The notes: generated by a model from the sequence alone, not told the origin. Counted from the stretch's first letter, positions 34,487-44,417 are shown. The stretch is DNA of 64,000 nt from Spirochaetales bacterium (GCA_028533045.1 JAQQAP010000045.1:1-64000), one strand, 5' to 3'. Program-made: numbers and translations.

Positions 34487-35616
34487 AAAAAGTCATTGTT
34501 CTAGGCTGTACCGGTTCCATTGGGGCCAGTACCATGGATATAATAGCCCAATTTCCCGGAGAGTTCTCCGTTGAAGCCCTCTCTGCCCATTCGGCCCGGA
34601 GCAGTGAAATCCTCCTTAAGTATAAATCGGTCTATGGCGGAGCCAAACTGGCTCTCACCGGTGTAGAAACACCTCCGGAGGGAATCGATTATGCCGGTAC
34701 AGACGGTCTTTTGCGCATGATAGAAGAGACGGGAGCCGATATTGTGGTCAACGGAATATCCGGAGCCGCTGGACTGCTTCCTTCCATCAAATCCCTGGAA
34801 AGTGGCAAGGACTTGGCCCTGGCCAACAAGGAAACCATTGTAACCGCAGGGGATTTAATCTTTGCCCTGGCCGAGAAAATGGGCTGCACCATCCTTCCGG
34901 TCGATTCGGAACACTCCGCTCTTTTTCATTTGCTTATGGGACGGGATCCAGACACGGTTTCCGAATTGATACTTACCGCTTCCGGCGGGCCCTTCGTGGA
35001 TATGCCCTTTGAAGAACAGAAAGGGGTGACTCCCGCCCGGGCCCTCAAGCACCCCAACTGGGATATGGGCGCCAAAATCAGCATAGATTCGGCCACCCTG
35101 GCCAATAAGGGACTGGAAGTCATCGAAGCGTGGAAACTCTTTCATCTCCCCCTGGACAGGATCTCTGTTCTCGTTCATCGGCAGAGCCTGGTACACTCCC
35201 TCATTCGTACCAAAGATAATGCCCTCTACGGTCAGTTCAGCTCCCCCGATATGAAGCTCCCCATTCAAAACGCCCTTTTCTACCCGGAGTTACGCCCCGT
35301 AGAAGCGGCCTATACGGACCTTTGCGGACCTGCCCTTACCTTTGAAAAACCCGACCGCAAACGTTTCCCCATGCTGGACCTGGCCTATAAGTCGGCCGAA
35401 TTGGGCGGCCCCGCCCCCATTGTCTACAACGGAAGCAACGAAATTGCCGTGGCCGCCTTCCTTAAAGAGGAGATCGGCTTTACCCAGATTGGGGAAGTTA
35501 CCGATGCTATGCTGAATTTATCCTGGCCCGATCCACAGAATACCCTGGAAGGAATAGAGGAAGTAGACCGCCTCTCCCGGGAACGGTCGCTGGCCTTTAT
35601 AGGAGAAAAACTTTGA
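34483..35616 (+). CDS. dxr: 1-deoxy-D-xylulose 5-phosphate reductoisomerase
   Basis: Dxr makes MEP, the committed step of the non-mevalonate isoprenoid pathway. The 377-residue enzyme has the NADPH-binding GCTGSIGASTMD, LANKETIVTAG, the metal site VDSEHSALFH, and SIDSATLANKGLEVIEA. NGSNEIAVAAF follows near the end. The start is TTG 34483 in the overlap TTGA with the cdsA stop, preceded by GAGGAT. Its product leads to the substrate of the upstream uppS. Confidence 0.96.
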   Translation: MKKVIVLGCTGSIGASTMDIIAQFPGEFSVEALSAHSARSSEILLKYKSVYGGAKLALTGVETPPEGIDYAGTDGLLRMIEETGADIVVNGISGAAGLLPSIKSLESGKDLALANKETIVTAGDLIFALAEKMGCTILPVDSEHSALFHLLMGRDPDTVSELILTASGGPFVDMPFEEQKGVTPARALKHPNWDMGAKISIDSATLANKGLEVIEAWKLFHLPLDRISVLVHRQSLVHSLIRTKDNALYGQFSSPDMKLPIQNALFYPELRPVEAAYTDLCGPALTFEKPDRKRFPMLDLAYKSAELGGPAPIVYNGSNEIAVAAFLKEEIGFTQIGEVTDAMLNLSWPDPQNTLEGIEEVDRLSRERSLAFIGEKL

Positions 35617-36971
35617 ATTTAGGGCCTCTCGTTCAGATTTTCCTGGGCCTCTTGGGCCTTACCGTTGTCATTACCGTTCATGAATTGGGCCATCTCTTGG
35701 CAGCCCGTCTTTTTAAGGTAGAAGTCCTTACCTTTTCCATTGGAATTGGCAAGAAACTCATTGTCCTCAAGGGTAAAAAAACGGAGTGGGCCCTTTCCCT
35801 CCTCCCCCTGGGCGGCTATTGCCGTCTTAAGGGAGAACAAAACTTCATTCAAGCCTGGGAAGAAAAAAGCGATCACATACCCTATGAGGAGGGCTCACTC
35901 TTCTCCGCCCCCTGGTGGCAGCGCGTTATCATTGCCCTGGCAGGTCCGGCGGCAAATCTGATATTCGGGGCCTTGCTCCTTTCGCTTGTAGCCTTGATTC
36001 GCTACCCCGTTAACTATGTGGATCCGATCATTGTTCCCGTTTCCCGCTACGATGAAAATCGCTCCGACTGGCCCGCCGACAAAGCAGGACTGCAAACAGG
36101 TGACCGAATCACCTCCATAGACGGGGAAGAGGTCAGCCGTTTTTCTCAAATCCAGGAGAAAGTCATTCTGGAAGGAGGGAATCCTCTTAGTTTTACTGTT
36201 GAACGGAACGGAGAAGAATTTACCACCACAATAACCCCCGAACTGAATAAAGAAAACGGCACCGGTTACATAGGAGTCTATCCTTTTATAGAAGCGGAAG
36301 TAAAAGAGGTGGGGGAACGTTCCATCTTCTCCTTTCTCTCCCCGGGCGAACGGATTATAACTCTTAACGGAGGAACCGTTGAGTGTACCATGGACTTTTA
36401 CCAGCTCCTGGATGAATCGGACGGTCAACTTGAAACAATCACCACTATTAAAGACGGAGAAACAAGGGAGTACGACCCTCATATCCTTATTATAGAAGGA
36501 GACAGCTACCCCTCTTTTCCTTTTAAAACGGAACTGACCCCCTCCTATGGGCTTTTAGGAGCCTTGAAGCAGGGTACTGCCGACATGAGCGATATGATGG
36601 GCCGAACAGTCAAAAGCCTGGGGCTCCTATTTAAGGGGATTCAGCTTAACTCGGCCCTATCCGGCCCCCTCCGCATCTCCTGGATGACCGGAGAAGTGGC
36701 CCTTTCCGGTTTTGGCCTGGGATTCAGAATCGGTCTGAATCGGATAATTCAGTTCCTCTCTCTTATATGCGCTGCCCTGGCCTTTGCCAACCTCCTTCCC
36801 ATTCCCGTGCTGGACGGGGGACAGGTTATCCTCTATTTTATAGACGGAATAAGAAAAAAGGCCCTTACCCCCCATTTTATCTACTACTACCAAATGGTCG
36901 GAACGGTCCTGGTTATAACTTTGGCCCTCTTTGCTTCCGCCAACGATATTCTATTTTTCCTAAGGAGTTAA
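35613..36971 (+). CDS. rseP: RseP-type site-2 zinc metalloprotease (M50)
   Basis: The 452-residue intramembrane protease has HELGH in the first helix (ITVHELGHLLAA, about residues 19-30), a PDZ region (GLQTGDRITSIDGEEV) and the second metal motif LPIPVLDGGQVI near the C-terminus. It cleaves membrane-bound anti-sigma factors or signal-peptide remnants; the substrate is unknown. The start is TTG 35613, overlapping the dxr stop as TTGA, with AGGAG upstream. It is the usual neighbour of dxr and cdsA. Confidence 0.92.
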   Translation: MNLGPLVQIFLGLLGLTVVITVHELGHLLAARLFKVEVLTFSIGIGKKLIVLKGKKTEWALSLLPLGGYCRLKGEQNFIQAWEEKSDHIPYEEGSLFSAPWWQRVIIALAGPAANLIFGALLLSLVALIRYPVNYVDPIIVPVSRYDENRSDWPADKAGLQTGDRITSIDGEEVSRFSQIQEKVILEGGNPLSFTVERNGEEFTTTITPELNKENGTGYIGVYPFIEAEVKEVGERSIFSFLSPGERIITLNGGTVECTMDFYQLLDESDGQLETITTIKDGETREYDPHILIIEGDSYPSFPFKTELTPSYGLLGALKQGTADMSDMMGRTVKSLGLLFKGIQLNSALSGPLRISWMTGEVALSGFGLGFRIGLNRIIQFLSLICAALAFANLLPIPVLDGGQVILYFIDGIRKKALTPHFIYYYQMVGTVLVITLALFASANDILFFLRS

Positions 36972-36973
36972 TC

Positions 36974-39013
36974 ATGACCAGGAAAGGAATCGGACTTCTC
37001 GTTTTTCTCATCATCGCCCTGGGACAACTGGGAGCCGAAAGCTACCGTATTGTGCCCAATTACGGGCATCTGGATGAAGTTAGTGAAATAAACTGGGACA
37101 AAGAGCGAAATATCCTTCTAACCCTGGGAAAAGACGGCATCTGCCTTGCCGTGGATCTTGAGAACAACCGGGTTCTTAACCGACTGACCCTCCCGGGGAC
37201 TCCCCTTCTGGCCCGTTTAAATCCGACCTATCCCGAATTGGCCCTCATAACGGAAAAGAGTGATGCCTATGTCCTGTATGTTCTTAATTGGCAGACCGGG
37301 GAAATACTTATACAACAAGACAAAAGTGAGATTCCCTTTTTCCTGGACTACTCAAAATCGGGAGAAATACTCCTCCTGGGATCGGAAGAGATTCATTTCC
37401 TGGCCCATGACTCGGACAGTGAGCTAGAGGGCCCGGAAGAGGTCAGCGAACTTCTCTCTTTTGGTTATCTGGGCGGTTCGGAAAAAACCTTTATGGGCTA
37501 CAGCCCTTCCGGATCCCTTATCTACTACGATCGGTTTACCTCCAAAATACTGGGCCAGGCCGCTACGGAAGAGGACCTGACCGATTTGACTGTTCTGAAC
37601 GGTGATGTCCGCCTCATTACAGCGCAAAAGGAAAACACCCTTCTTTTAATAGACAGACAAACAGGTTTAACCCTTGATTCACTGGAATTCGAAGAACTCC
37701 TCTCCTGGCATGTCCAAAAAGAGGACGACCTGATTACCACTCTTTCCCGGGAAAAAAACGAATTCACCGCCAGAAGCTATCGTATTAAAAGAGACAAGTT
37801 CTCCCGTGATTCGGAAAAGAAAATCACCGACAGAGACAATCTGACAACGGCTCTTTTGGCCGAAAGCCGTTATCTTCTGGGAGACATGAGCGGGGATATT
37901 TACAGCAGCGCCCAAAAAAGCCGTCAGGTTTATCCACTTCTCCCTTCGAGTCCTTTGTCCATTGAAAGTGTCGATTTCATAGATAACAAAATGCTCGTAG
38001 GAAGCGGAGACAGCCTTATGATCTGGGAATCCCCCTTTTTTGAGAAAGAGGGTCTCTCTACCAATCATCTCCTTAACCTCTCACGGCAAACAATAGACCT
38101 TCCCCTGGAAAAAAGCGAAGTACTTAATTTCCAGGACAATCCCGTATTCTGGCAGCCCGATAGGAGTATAAAATACCCCTACTACCTTTTCGAATACGAT
38201 GAAATGATAAAATTGGGTGAAGTGGAAGAGAAAGAAAAATCCCAAGGCTTCAAGAAGGAAGTAAGCTTTGGCTATGCCGATTTAAGCTTCTATAGGGATT
38301 TGGAACTCCTGGTGGACGAGAATAAGAACTGCCGAATTTCACGACTAACAGATGAGGAAGGGGCTATTTCCCGAGAAGAGATTTACTCCTTCTCCCACCC
38401 TTCTCTGGAGCGGGCGGCTTTAATCAGCCCCACCCATCTGGCCCTGGGCAGCAATACCTACTTTGGAGGCCGGAACAGTATTAATGTAACAAATATCTAT
38501 ACGGGAGAATCGATTCCCCTCAGCGATGAAAGAACCATTGTCACCTCCTTCCTCCCCGATGGTAAGGAAGAGGGCTTCTACTCCTTCGGATTTCTGGAAC
38601 GGGATGAAGAATCCTTTGGACAGGTAAAATACCACAGACTGGACAATCTCTTTGAGGAGGGTGAATTAATTATGGAATTCCCCCAGACAGCTGTTAGTCG
38701 CTGTGAATTAAACCTGGGTCATGAAGGCAGGGTTTATGTAAGTACCCCCGAAGGAAACTGGTGCCGTTCAGGAAAGGAGAAAAACGAATCGGACAGCTAC
38801 GCCCTGGGAGGACCGGCCCTGCATCAAGGATATATCTATCGTATAGAAAAGAACCATTCCCTGATTATTTCCCGGGAAAAGGATCTTAAGCCCCTTGTGA
38901 CGGTGTATTTCTTTGAAGGGGGAGAGTGGCTGGCTCTGAACGAAAGCAATCCCTACTACTTCTACTCATCCAAAGCCAGAGAGCTATTTACAGTATATAA
39001 AGTTAACGATTAA
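36974..39013 (+). CDS. Secreted beta-propeller-like hypothetical protein
   Basis: The 679-residue protein begins with a signal peptide (MTRKGIGLLVFLIIALGQLG, AES). Repeated blocks follow, such as HLDEVSEINWDKERNILLT and LDYSKSGEILLLGS, that look like WD40-type propeller blades. No catalytic motif is visible. It starts three bases after rseP with TAAGGAG upstream, so it is in the same operon. The signal peptide directs it to the periplasm or outer membrane. It may be a spirochaete-specific envelope protein. Confidence 0.75.
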   Translation: MTRKGIGLLVFLIIALGQLGAESYRIVPNYGHLDEVSEINWDKERNILLTLGKDGICLAVDLENNRVLNRLTLPGTPLLARLNPTYPELALITEKSDAYVLYVLNWQTGEILIQQDKSEIPFFLDYSKSGEILLLGSEEIHFLAHDSDSELEGPEEVSELLSFGYLGGSEKTFMGYSPSGSLIYYDRFTSKILGQAATEEDLTDLTVLNGDVRLITAQKENTLLLIDRQTGLTLDSLEFEELLSWHVQKEDDLITTLSREKNEFTARSYRIKRDKFSRDSEKKITDRDNLTTALLAESRYLLGDMSGDIYSSAQKSRQVYPLLPSSPLSIESVDFIDNKMLVGSGDSLMIWESPFFEKEGLSTNHLLNLSRQTIDLPLEKSEVLNFQDNPVFWQPDRSIKYPYYLFEYDEMIKLGEVEEKEKSQGFKKEVSFGYADLSFYRDLELLVDENKNCRISRLTDEEGAISREEIYSFSHPSLERAALISPTHLALGSNTYFGGRNSINVTNIYTGESIPLSDERTIVTSFLPDGKEEGFYSFGFLERDEESFGQVKYHRLDNLFEEGELIMEFPQTAVSRCELNLGHEGRVYVSTPEGNWCRSGKEKNESDSYALGGPALHQGYIYRIEKNHSLIISREKDLKPLVTVYFFEGGEWLALNESNPYYFYSSKARELFTVYKVND

Positions 39014-39303
39014 TCGTGGCCTCGGTTCAGGCTGATTTTTTCAATAGCCTCACCTACCGCCTTACGGACAACATCTTCGAACTCTCCGTCCTGGGCGGTG
39101 CTGTAAATGGCACCCATGAGAGATACACGGTAGCGGGGCTGCAGCATATTCAAAGAGATGCAAACCATATCGAGGACACAATCCTCACATTTGCATATAT
39201 CGTCGTCGGAAATCTTTTCCAACTCCTCTTCCATTATTTTAAAAACCAGCTCTTCCGTGTGATTTTTCAGATTTGACAAGTCATAGATTTCGTCGAGCGC
39301 CAT
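39010..39303 (-). CDS. ComFB-like late competence protein
   Basis: The 97-residue protein has the ComFB pattern: NHTEELVFKIMEEELEK, a CKCEDCVLDMVCISLN cysteine cluster, and LQPRYRV. ComFB occurs in the Bacillus competence operon but its molecular role is not settled; zinc binding by the cysteines is likely. It follows dnaB by 15 bases on the same strand. Its stop overlaps the 3' end of the convergent secreted-protein gene. Confidence 0.8.
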   Translation of the reverse strand: MALDEIYDLSNLKNHTEELVFKIMEEELEKISDDDICKCEDCVLDMVCISLNMLQPRYRVSLMGAIYSTAQDGEFEDVVRKAVGEAIEKISLNRGHD

Positions 39304-39318
39304 TATGTCTTACTCCTT

Positions 39319-40665
39319 CTACGGGTTTTGGTGAGTCATAGATTCAAAACGGGTATAACGGGGAATAAACATTACCTCCACCGTGTCGGTGGGACCGTTA
39401 CGCTGCTTTGCAACAATGATCTGCGTTCTAATACCATTTTCGTCACCTTCACCGCTTTTGTCAACAATTCTTTCACGATGGAGGAGCATAACAACATCCG
39501 CATCCTGCTCAATGGCTCCCGATTCACGCAAGTCAGCCAGACCGGGGGCTTTACCTTCGGTCTGACGCCCTACCTGAGAAAGGACGACAATGGGGATATC
39601 CAACTCTCGGGCCAGGGCCTTGAGAGAACGGCTCACCTCTGCCATCTGTTCGTGGCGAGGGGTGGATTTATCTTCCGGCGTAATAAGACCAATATAGTCA
39701 ATAAAAATAATCTGAACATCGTATTTGGCCTTCATTTTTCGGGCCATGGAACGCATATCCAGAAGGGAGATATTGGGGGTGTCTTCTATATAAAAGGGCG
39801 ATTCATAAAGGCGACTTGCCGAATCGGCCAGTTTGCGGAAGTCCGTCTTTGAAAGAAGACCGGTCCGCAGGGAATTCGAGTTAATTCGAGCGTCCAGTGC
39901 CAAAAGACGCATCATGAGTGAGAGATCGGACATTTCCAGGGTAAAGAAACCGCAGGGGATTTTCTTTTGAACCGCCACATTGGCTGCCATGGAAAGGGCA
40001 AAGGCGGTCTTACCAATGGAAGGCCGGGCCCCGATAATAATCATTTCCGACTTTTGAAAACCGGAAGTTAACATGTCCAGTTCGGGAAAACCGGAGGGTA
40101 CCCCGGTAAACTCCCCTTTTTGCCTGTAACGTTCCTCTACCATCTCTACGGCCCGTCGGACGATGTCCTTGGCCGGCTTGAGGTTACCGTTATTCTGGCT
40201 GTCGCTTATTTTAAAGATTTCCTTTTCCGCCGATTCTATGGAATTCCGTGAATCGATCGTATCGGAATGGACATTGGCAATCATCTGATTAGCCACATTG
40301 AGGAGGTTTCGCCTTACGGCGCAATCTTTAACTATTCGTGCGTAATATTCAACATTGGCCGTAGTGGGGACCGAGGAGGTCAGATGGGCCAGATAACCGG
40401 CTCCGCCCGATTTCTCGAGCAGATCCATGGTTTTAAGTTCCTCTTTGACACTAAGGATATCCGGAACGGCTCCCCGGTCAAAAAGGTTCATAATAGCCCG
40501 GAGAACATTACCGTTAGCCGGTTTATAGAAATCGTCGGGATGGACGAAGCCTAGAACCAGATCCAGTATGTCTCCGGAGAAGTTTAGCAGAAGAGCGCCG
40601 ATGGCTGCCTCTTCCGCTTCCTCATTATAAGGAGGTATTTTGTCTTTGAGAGACGGAGGATTCAA
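39319..40665 (-). CDS. dnaB: Replicative DNA helicase
   Basis: The 448-residue helicase has the N-terminal DnaB domain (NEEAEEAAIGALLLN, then HPDDFYKPANGNVLRAI) and the RecA-like motor with Walker A GARPSIGKTA (212-221). Walker B is IIFIDYIGL and the arginine-finger region includes SGAIEQDADVV. It unwinds DNA at the fork. The start is TTG 40665, directly after the rplI stop, with GAGGAA upstream. Confidence 0.96.
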   Translation of the reverse strand: MNPPSLKDKIPPYNEEAEEAAIGALLLNFSGDILDLVLGFVHPDDFYKPANGNVLRAIMNLFDRGAVPDILSVKEELKTMDLLEKSGGAGYLAHLTSSVPTTANVEYYARIVKDCAVRRNLLNVANQMIANVHSDTIDSRNSIESAEKEIFKISDSQNNGNLKPAKDIVRRAVEMVEERYRQKGEFTGVPSGFPELDMLTSGFQKSEMIIIGARPSIGKTAFALSMAANVAVQKKIPCGFFTLEMSDLSLMMRLLALDARINSNSLRTGLLSKTDFRKLADSASRLYESPFYIEDTPNISLLDMRSMARKMKAKYDVQIIFIDYIGLITPEDKSTPRHEQMAEVSRSLKALARELDIPIVVLSQVGRQTEGKAPGLADLRESGAIEQDADVVMLLHRERIVDKSGEGDENGIRTQIIVAKQRNGPTDTVEVMFIPRYTRFESMTHQNP

Positions 40666-41127
40666 CTATTCTTCCTCTTTTTCAATACCCTTAACTTCTA
40701 CTTTAAGATCGGCCGATTCGCCGCCGTAAAGCTTAACCTTTACAACATAGCTGCCCACCATCTTAATGGCGTGCTCGGGAACTTCGATCTTTTTCTTCTC
40801 AACTGCAATGCCAAGCTTGTTCAGCTCGTCTACGATGGACTGGGAAGTAACAGCTCCGAAAAGCTTGCCCTTCTCGCCAACGGGCATTTCAATCTCGAGA
40901 TTTTCACCGGCCAGACGATCCTTAAGACCCAGGGCGGCTTTTTTCTTTTCTTCTTTTCTTTTGTCGATGGCCGCTTTCTTCTGCTCCAGGTTATTAACAT
41001 TTTCCTTGGTGCAAACAACAGCCATACCCTTGGGGATAAGGAAGTTTCTGGCGTAACCGTCGGCTACAACCTTAACGTCTCCCTCTTCACCCAGATTGGC
41101 AATATCCTGACTAAGAATAATTTTCAT
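40666..41127 (-). CDS. rplI: 50S ribosomal protein L9
   Basis: The 153-residue protein begins MKIILSQDIANLGEEGDVK and contains VADGYARNFLIPKGMA, the L9 N-domain signature, then a long charged helix and the C-domain (GKLFGAVTSQSIVDEL). AGGAG precedes the ATG. It belongs to the rpsF-ssb-rpsR-rplI-dnaB operon. Confidence 0.96.
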   Translation of the reverse strand: MKIILSQDIANLGEEGDVKVVADGYARNFLIPKGMAVVCTKENVNNLEQKKAAIDKRKEEKKKAALGLKDRLAGENLEIEMPVGEKGKLFGAVTSQSIVDELNKLGIAVEKKKIEVPEHAIKMVGSYVVKVKLYGGESADLKVEVKGIEKEEE

Positions 41128-41151
41128 TACGGTCTCCTGTTTTTAGTGTTC

Positions 41152-41439
41152 CTACTGCGCTACGAAGGGCAGAAGGGCGATAGCTCTGGCTCTCTTGATT
41201 TCTCTGGAAAGAGCTCTCTGATGCTTGGCACAGGTTCCGGTAATTCTTCTGGGAAGGATCTTACCCCGTTCGGTGGTGAAACGCTTGAGCGTATCAACAT
41301 CTTTGTAGTCAAGAGTCAGTTTGTTGGCGCAAACCTTACAAACTTTTTTCTTGAAATAAGTTCTCTTAGGACCTCTGGAAGGTCTTTCGGGACGCTCTTT
41401 GGGAGCGTTATTTTCATTTCTATCCTGTGTATCGGACAT
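41152..41439 (-). CDS. rpsR: 30S ribosomal protein S18
   Basis: The 95-residue protein has the S18 core [15 protein letters not shown], then [18 protein letters not shown]. Three cysteines (CKVCANK and GTC) suggest a zinc-binding S18 variant. The 25-residue N-terminal tail is charged and disordered. AGGAG precedes the ATG. Confidence 0.96.
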   Translation of the reverse strand: MSDTQDRNENNAPKERPERPSRGPKRTYFKKKVCKVCANKLTLDYKDVDTLKRFTTERGKILPRRITGTCAKHQRALSREIKRARAIALLPFVAQ

Positions 41440-41533
41440 GTGATTCTCCTAAATGCGGCTTGCTCTACGGCAAGCATGGTGTAAATTAATCCGGAACGGT
41501 ATAGGAACGCCGCCCGGCATCCGGTTTGTAAGC

Positions 41534-42040
41534 TTAAAAGGGTATGTCGTCCTCGTAGTTATCCTGTCTCGGCTGAGACGGGGGAGTATAACTCTCGAAG
41601 GACTGGGAATTCTGGCTCTGCGGCGGCGCCTGCCTCTGGGGCTGCTGCTGATAGGAATTGTTGTTCCCGTAACCGCCTGACTGGCCACCCTGATTATAGG
41701 ATGAACCTTCCGAACGGCCTCCGAGAAGCTGAATGTTAACTGCCTCTATAGTTACTTTGCTTCTCTTGGCTCCGTCCTGCTCCCATCTTTCCTGTCTCAG
41801 CTGACCTTCAACGGCCACCTGAGTACCCTTGGTAAGATAGGAATTGAGCGATTCGCCTCTACGGCCCCACAGGTGAAGATCGAAAAAATTCGCTTCATCC
41901 ACCCACTGGTCTCCCTGCTTCCTTCTTCTATTGACGGCGAGGCTGAATTTACAAAGGGCGAAGCCGGAATTCGTATAACTCAACTCCGCATCACGGGTGA
42001 GCCTACCTACGAGCATAACCTTGTTAATGTCCTCTGCCAT
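41534..42040 (-). CDS. ssb: Single-stranded DNA-binding protein
   Basis: The 168-residue protein has the OB fold of SSB (KVMLVGRLTRDAELSYT, then FFDLHLWGRRGESLNSYL). A Gly/Gln/Ser-rich linker follows, and the tail DNYEDDIPF has the acidic tip that binds partner proteins. It starts six bases after rpsF. Confidence 0.96.
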   Translation of the reverse strand: MAEDINKVMLVGRLTRDAELSYTNSGFALCKFSLAVNRRRKQGDQWVDEANFFDLHLWGRRGESLNSYLTKGTQVAVEGQLRQERWEQDGAKRSKVTIEAVNIQLLGGRSEGSSYNQGGQSGGYGNNNSYQQQPQRQAPPQSQNSQSFESYTPPSQPRQDNYEDDIPF

Positions 42041-42046
42041 AATAGA

Positions 42047-42328
42047 TTAGCCCTCTTTTCTTACAAAAATGTACTTGAGTATTTCACCGACGAGCTTAAG
42101 ATCTTCTTCGATCTTAACGATGGATTCGGGGTCGATATCAAGGTTAAAGAGATGGTAGTGACCATGCTGCTCATTTTCTACTTCGTAAGCGAGCTCACGA
42201 TCGCCTCGATCCTCTTCGGATTCGATCTTGGCAGATCTCTTGTCAAGGACCTTTTTTACCGCTTCTACACCGGTAACGTACTTGTTCTCTTTAGTTCCGA
42301 ATACAACCATTAATTCGTATTTTCTCAT
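42047..42328 (-). CDS. rpsF: 30S ribosomal protein S6
   Basis: The 93-residue protein has the S6 pattern MRKYELMVVF, then ELAYEVENEQHGHYHLFNLD. AAGGAGG lies five to six bases before ATG 42328. An upstream in-frame start would add 25 residues that cover this ribosome site, so it was rejected. It heads the minus-strand operon. S6 and S18 repress this operon through the leader in many bacteria; a specific motif could not be confirmed. Confidence 0.95.
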   Translation of the reverse strand: MRKYELMVVFGTKENKYVTGVEAVKKVLDKRSAKIESEEDRGDRELAYEVENEQHGHYHLFNLDIDPESIVKIEEDLKLVGEILKYIFVRKEG

Positions 42329-42387
42329 GTTTCCTCCTTGCGGACTAGATTGATTTACCCATACAGGGCAAATAAAGAGGCCCGAAC

Positions 42388-42416
42388 AATTTATCATTAC
42401 CATAGAACTATGTCAA
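42388..42416 (-). promoter_or_regulatory. Promoter of the rpsF operon
   Basis: On the minus strand TTGACA (42416-42411) and TAAATT (42393-42388) are 17 bases apart, with a leader of about 55 bases before rpsF. Confidence 0.7.
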
Positions 42417-42485
42417 CAGGACCGGGACAATTATTAGATATATAAAAAGTTAATCCACAGCGCCGGTTCGTCCGAAAATGATAAC

Positions 42486-42950
42486 ATGACGGAAAATGTG
42501 AACTACGAGGACAATCTCTTTTATCTTTCCCGCACCATCGACCTGCTGGACAACGGGGTTAAGCTGAACCTGGACAGGGACTTGTTCTATAAAAAGACGA
42601 TGGAGCTCCTTGTCTTTACCGACGAAACACTACAGAGTATCTTCGCCGACCTAACGGAGAATAGCTACCTCATCAATCGCAACCTTTATCTTCACTCCCT
42701 CATGAAAAAAAAGAAAAAGTTCATCAACACCCTTTACCGCTACCTAAAAAAGGAAAAAAGCGAATGGCCCCTTGATGACAAGGACCGTGCCAGGCTTCAG
42801 CGGGCACTGGAAGTTCACCAGGCCGACATTGGTGATATAAGGGGCACCCTGTCCCTTTCGGACGACCGGGAAGAGGACCGGGAAATCATCTCCCGAAACG
42901 AAATGAACTTCCTTATGGCCCCGGGACTCCTGGACGAAGAAGAGGAATAA
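42486..42950 (+). CDS. Hypothetical helical protein
   Basis: The 154-residue product is highly charged and predicted to be mostly helical, with a KKKKK run near the middle and an acidic C-terminus (LLDEEEE). No signal peptide or membrane helix is visible and no family is recognised. It is divergent from the rpsF operon and convergent with the M23 peptidase, meeting it without a gap. No Shine-Dalgarno precedes the ATG; a weak GAAAAT lies six bases upstream. Confidence 0.65.
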   Translation: MTENVNYEDNLFYLSRTIDLLDNGVKLNLDRDLFYKKTMELLVFTDETLQSIFADLTENSYLINRNLYLHSLMKKKKKFINTLYRYLKKEKSEWPLDDKDRARLQRALEVHQADIGDIRGTLSLSDDREEDREIISRNEMNFLMAPGLLDEEEE

Positions 42951-44417
42951 TTACATTAGGATAAGCGGATTAATCCCGTCAAAGGATTCGCCCGAAAGAT
43001 TCCGCTGCTTACCCGAGTCAGAATAGATACGCACTTCCCAATGTAGATGGGGACCGGTAGACTTTCCCGTATTTCCGATATCACCAATTTTTTCATTCTG
43101 AGCCACCACATCGCCTACCACCGTATTGGAGGGAGCCTTTAAGTGGGCATAAAAGGTTGTGAAGCGCGTCACGTTGGGATAGGCGGCCCGGATTTCGGAA
43201 GTCAGTTTATGCTCAACCTCCACATACCAGCCGTAGTCATGGTCCTCTGAGTTGGCAATAATCCGTCCCGCATCTACCGCCACAATGGCCCCGGGCGTGT
43301 CTTCATCACGCACCAGGATTTCCGAACGATTGGCCGGGGTAATCTTGAGAATATTGCTTATGTTAATAATATCCACCGCGTAGTGAGGCCGGTAGCCGCC
43401 TTCTCCCAGGGGGCTGGCCCGCTGCGAAGTGTAACCGGAAGAGATAATATATCCCTTACCGTTATTTTCGCCCCCGTCGTTCCGCACGGGATAAACCAAG
43501 TGAGAGAAAACGATGTCATAGCTGTCCAGTTCCAGAATATTCTCCTGGTCTGTGGCCAAAAGAAGTTTCGCTTCGTTCTCCGACTGGGGCAAACGGGTAA
43601 AGTGGTAGTACATCTCCCCAAAACTGGCGGACTGCTCAATGAGGGCGGATAGATAATAATAGGCGGTGCGCCGGTTTTTCTGCCAGCTGGGAATCTCCGA
43701 AACGGAAAGCTTAACCATCTCGGACATATTAAAACGGTTGAATTCCAGATTCTGCTGCTCCCGCTGGAGGCCCGCTTCCACCGCAGCTAAATCGGCCATA
43801 ACCGTAGAGATCTGCCGATTCAAGTCATCCAGCACGTTCTCGTTAAGGGCGGCGCTGGAGGAGATCGTCCTGTCCAGCTGATTCACAATCCGCACCATCC
43901 GGTTGTACTGGATGTTACCGGAAAACATGGTAGTAAATAGTCCGAATACCAGAACGGCCGAAGCAATGAGAAAGTAGATATGGGAGTAGGACTTCTTTAC
44001 GTAGGGGCGCATGGCGCTGTTGAAGGGACGACTCTTGCCGGGAAGCTCCAGATAGGGCCTCCGACCGCCGTTCTCCTCGCCGGAAAGTCTCTCCCGCAGG
44101 TCCACCAGCTCCCGGGCCAGAATACTCTGTTCCATGGGGCCGTCGTTCTTGGAGCAGGTCACCAGCTCCGGCTCTGAATCGGAAAGGCGGAAAGACCAGT
44201 AGTAGGAGAGAGTCTCCTCCCGCTCCTCGGGAATAACCATCTCGCTTAATACGAGACGTCCCTTTCCCTCCCTCTGGAGGCGCAAATAATAGGCCGCGGG
44301 CTCACCGGTGACAAGATTCACCTGTCCCTGCCGCTGGAAGACTGTCTCTTCCCCAATAAGGCTTAAACTCTGTTTGAGAATATTTTTAATAAGTGTGTTT
44401 TTTAATTCCCTGTCCAT
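42951..44417 (-). CDS. M23-family metallopeptidase with N-terminal cytoplasmic domain
   Basis: The 488-residue protein has a cytoplasmic N-terminal region of about 140 residues, one membrane helix (IYFLIASAVLVFGLFTTMF), a coiled-coil stretch and a C-terminal LytM/M23 domain. The zinc ligands are intact: HYAVDI (HxxxD) and HLHWE (HxH). It should cut peptidoglycan cross-links or activate amidases in the periplasm. ATG 44417 is 14 bases after a TATTCT (-10) whose -35 TTGACT is 17 bases upstream, so the leader would be very short. A TTG at 44432 is an alternative start. Confidence 0.85.
   Translation of the reverse strand: MDRELKNTLIKNILKQSLSLIGEETVFQRQGQVNLVTGEPAAYYLRLQREGKGRLVLSEMVIPEEREETLSYYWSFRLSDSEPELVTCSKNDGPMEQSILARELVDLRERLSGEENGGRRPYLELPGKSRPFNSAMRPYVKKSYSHIYFLIASAVLVFGLFTTMFSGNIQYNRMVRIVNQLDRTISSSAALNENVLDDLNRQISTVMADLAAVEAGLQREQQNLEFNRFNMSEMVKLSVSEIPSWQKNRRTAYYYLSALIEQSASFGEMYYHFTRLPQSENEAKLLLATDQENILELDSYDIVFSHLVYPVRNDGGENNGKGYIISSGYTSQRASPLGEGGYRPHYAVDIINISNILKITPANRSEILVRDEDTPGAIVAVDAGRIIANSEDHDYGWYVEVEHKLTSEIRAAYPNVTRFTTFYAHLKAPSNTVVGDVVAQNEKIGDIGNTGKSTGPHLHWEVRIYSDSGKQRNLSGESFDGINPLILM

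Noticed and set aside
36767-36973. Extended start for the secreted protein after rseP
   Set aside because: It would overlap rseP by about 200 bases and lose the signal peptide; ATG 36974 has TAAGGAG upstream.
42329-42403. Extended rpsF N-terminus
   Set aside because: The 25 extra codons contain the AAGGAGG ribosome site and are not conserved in S6 proteins.
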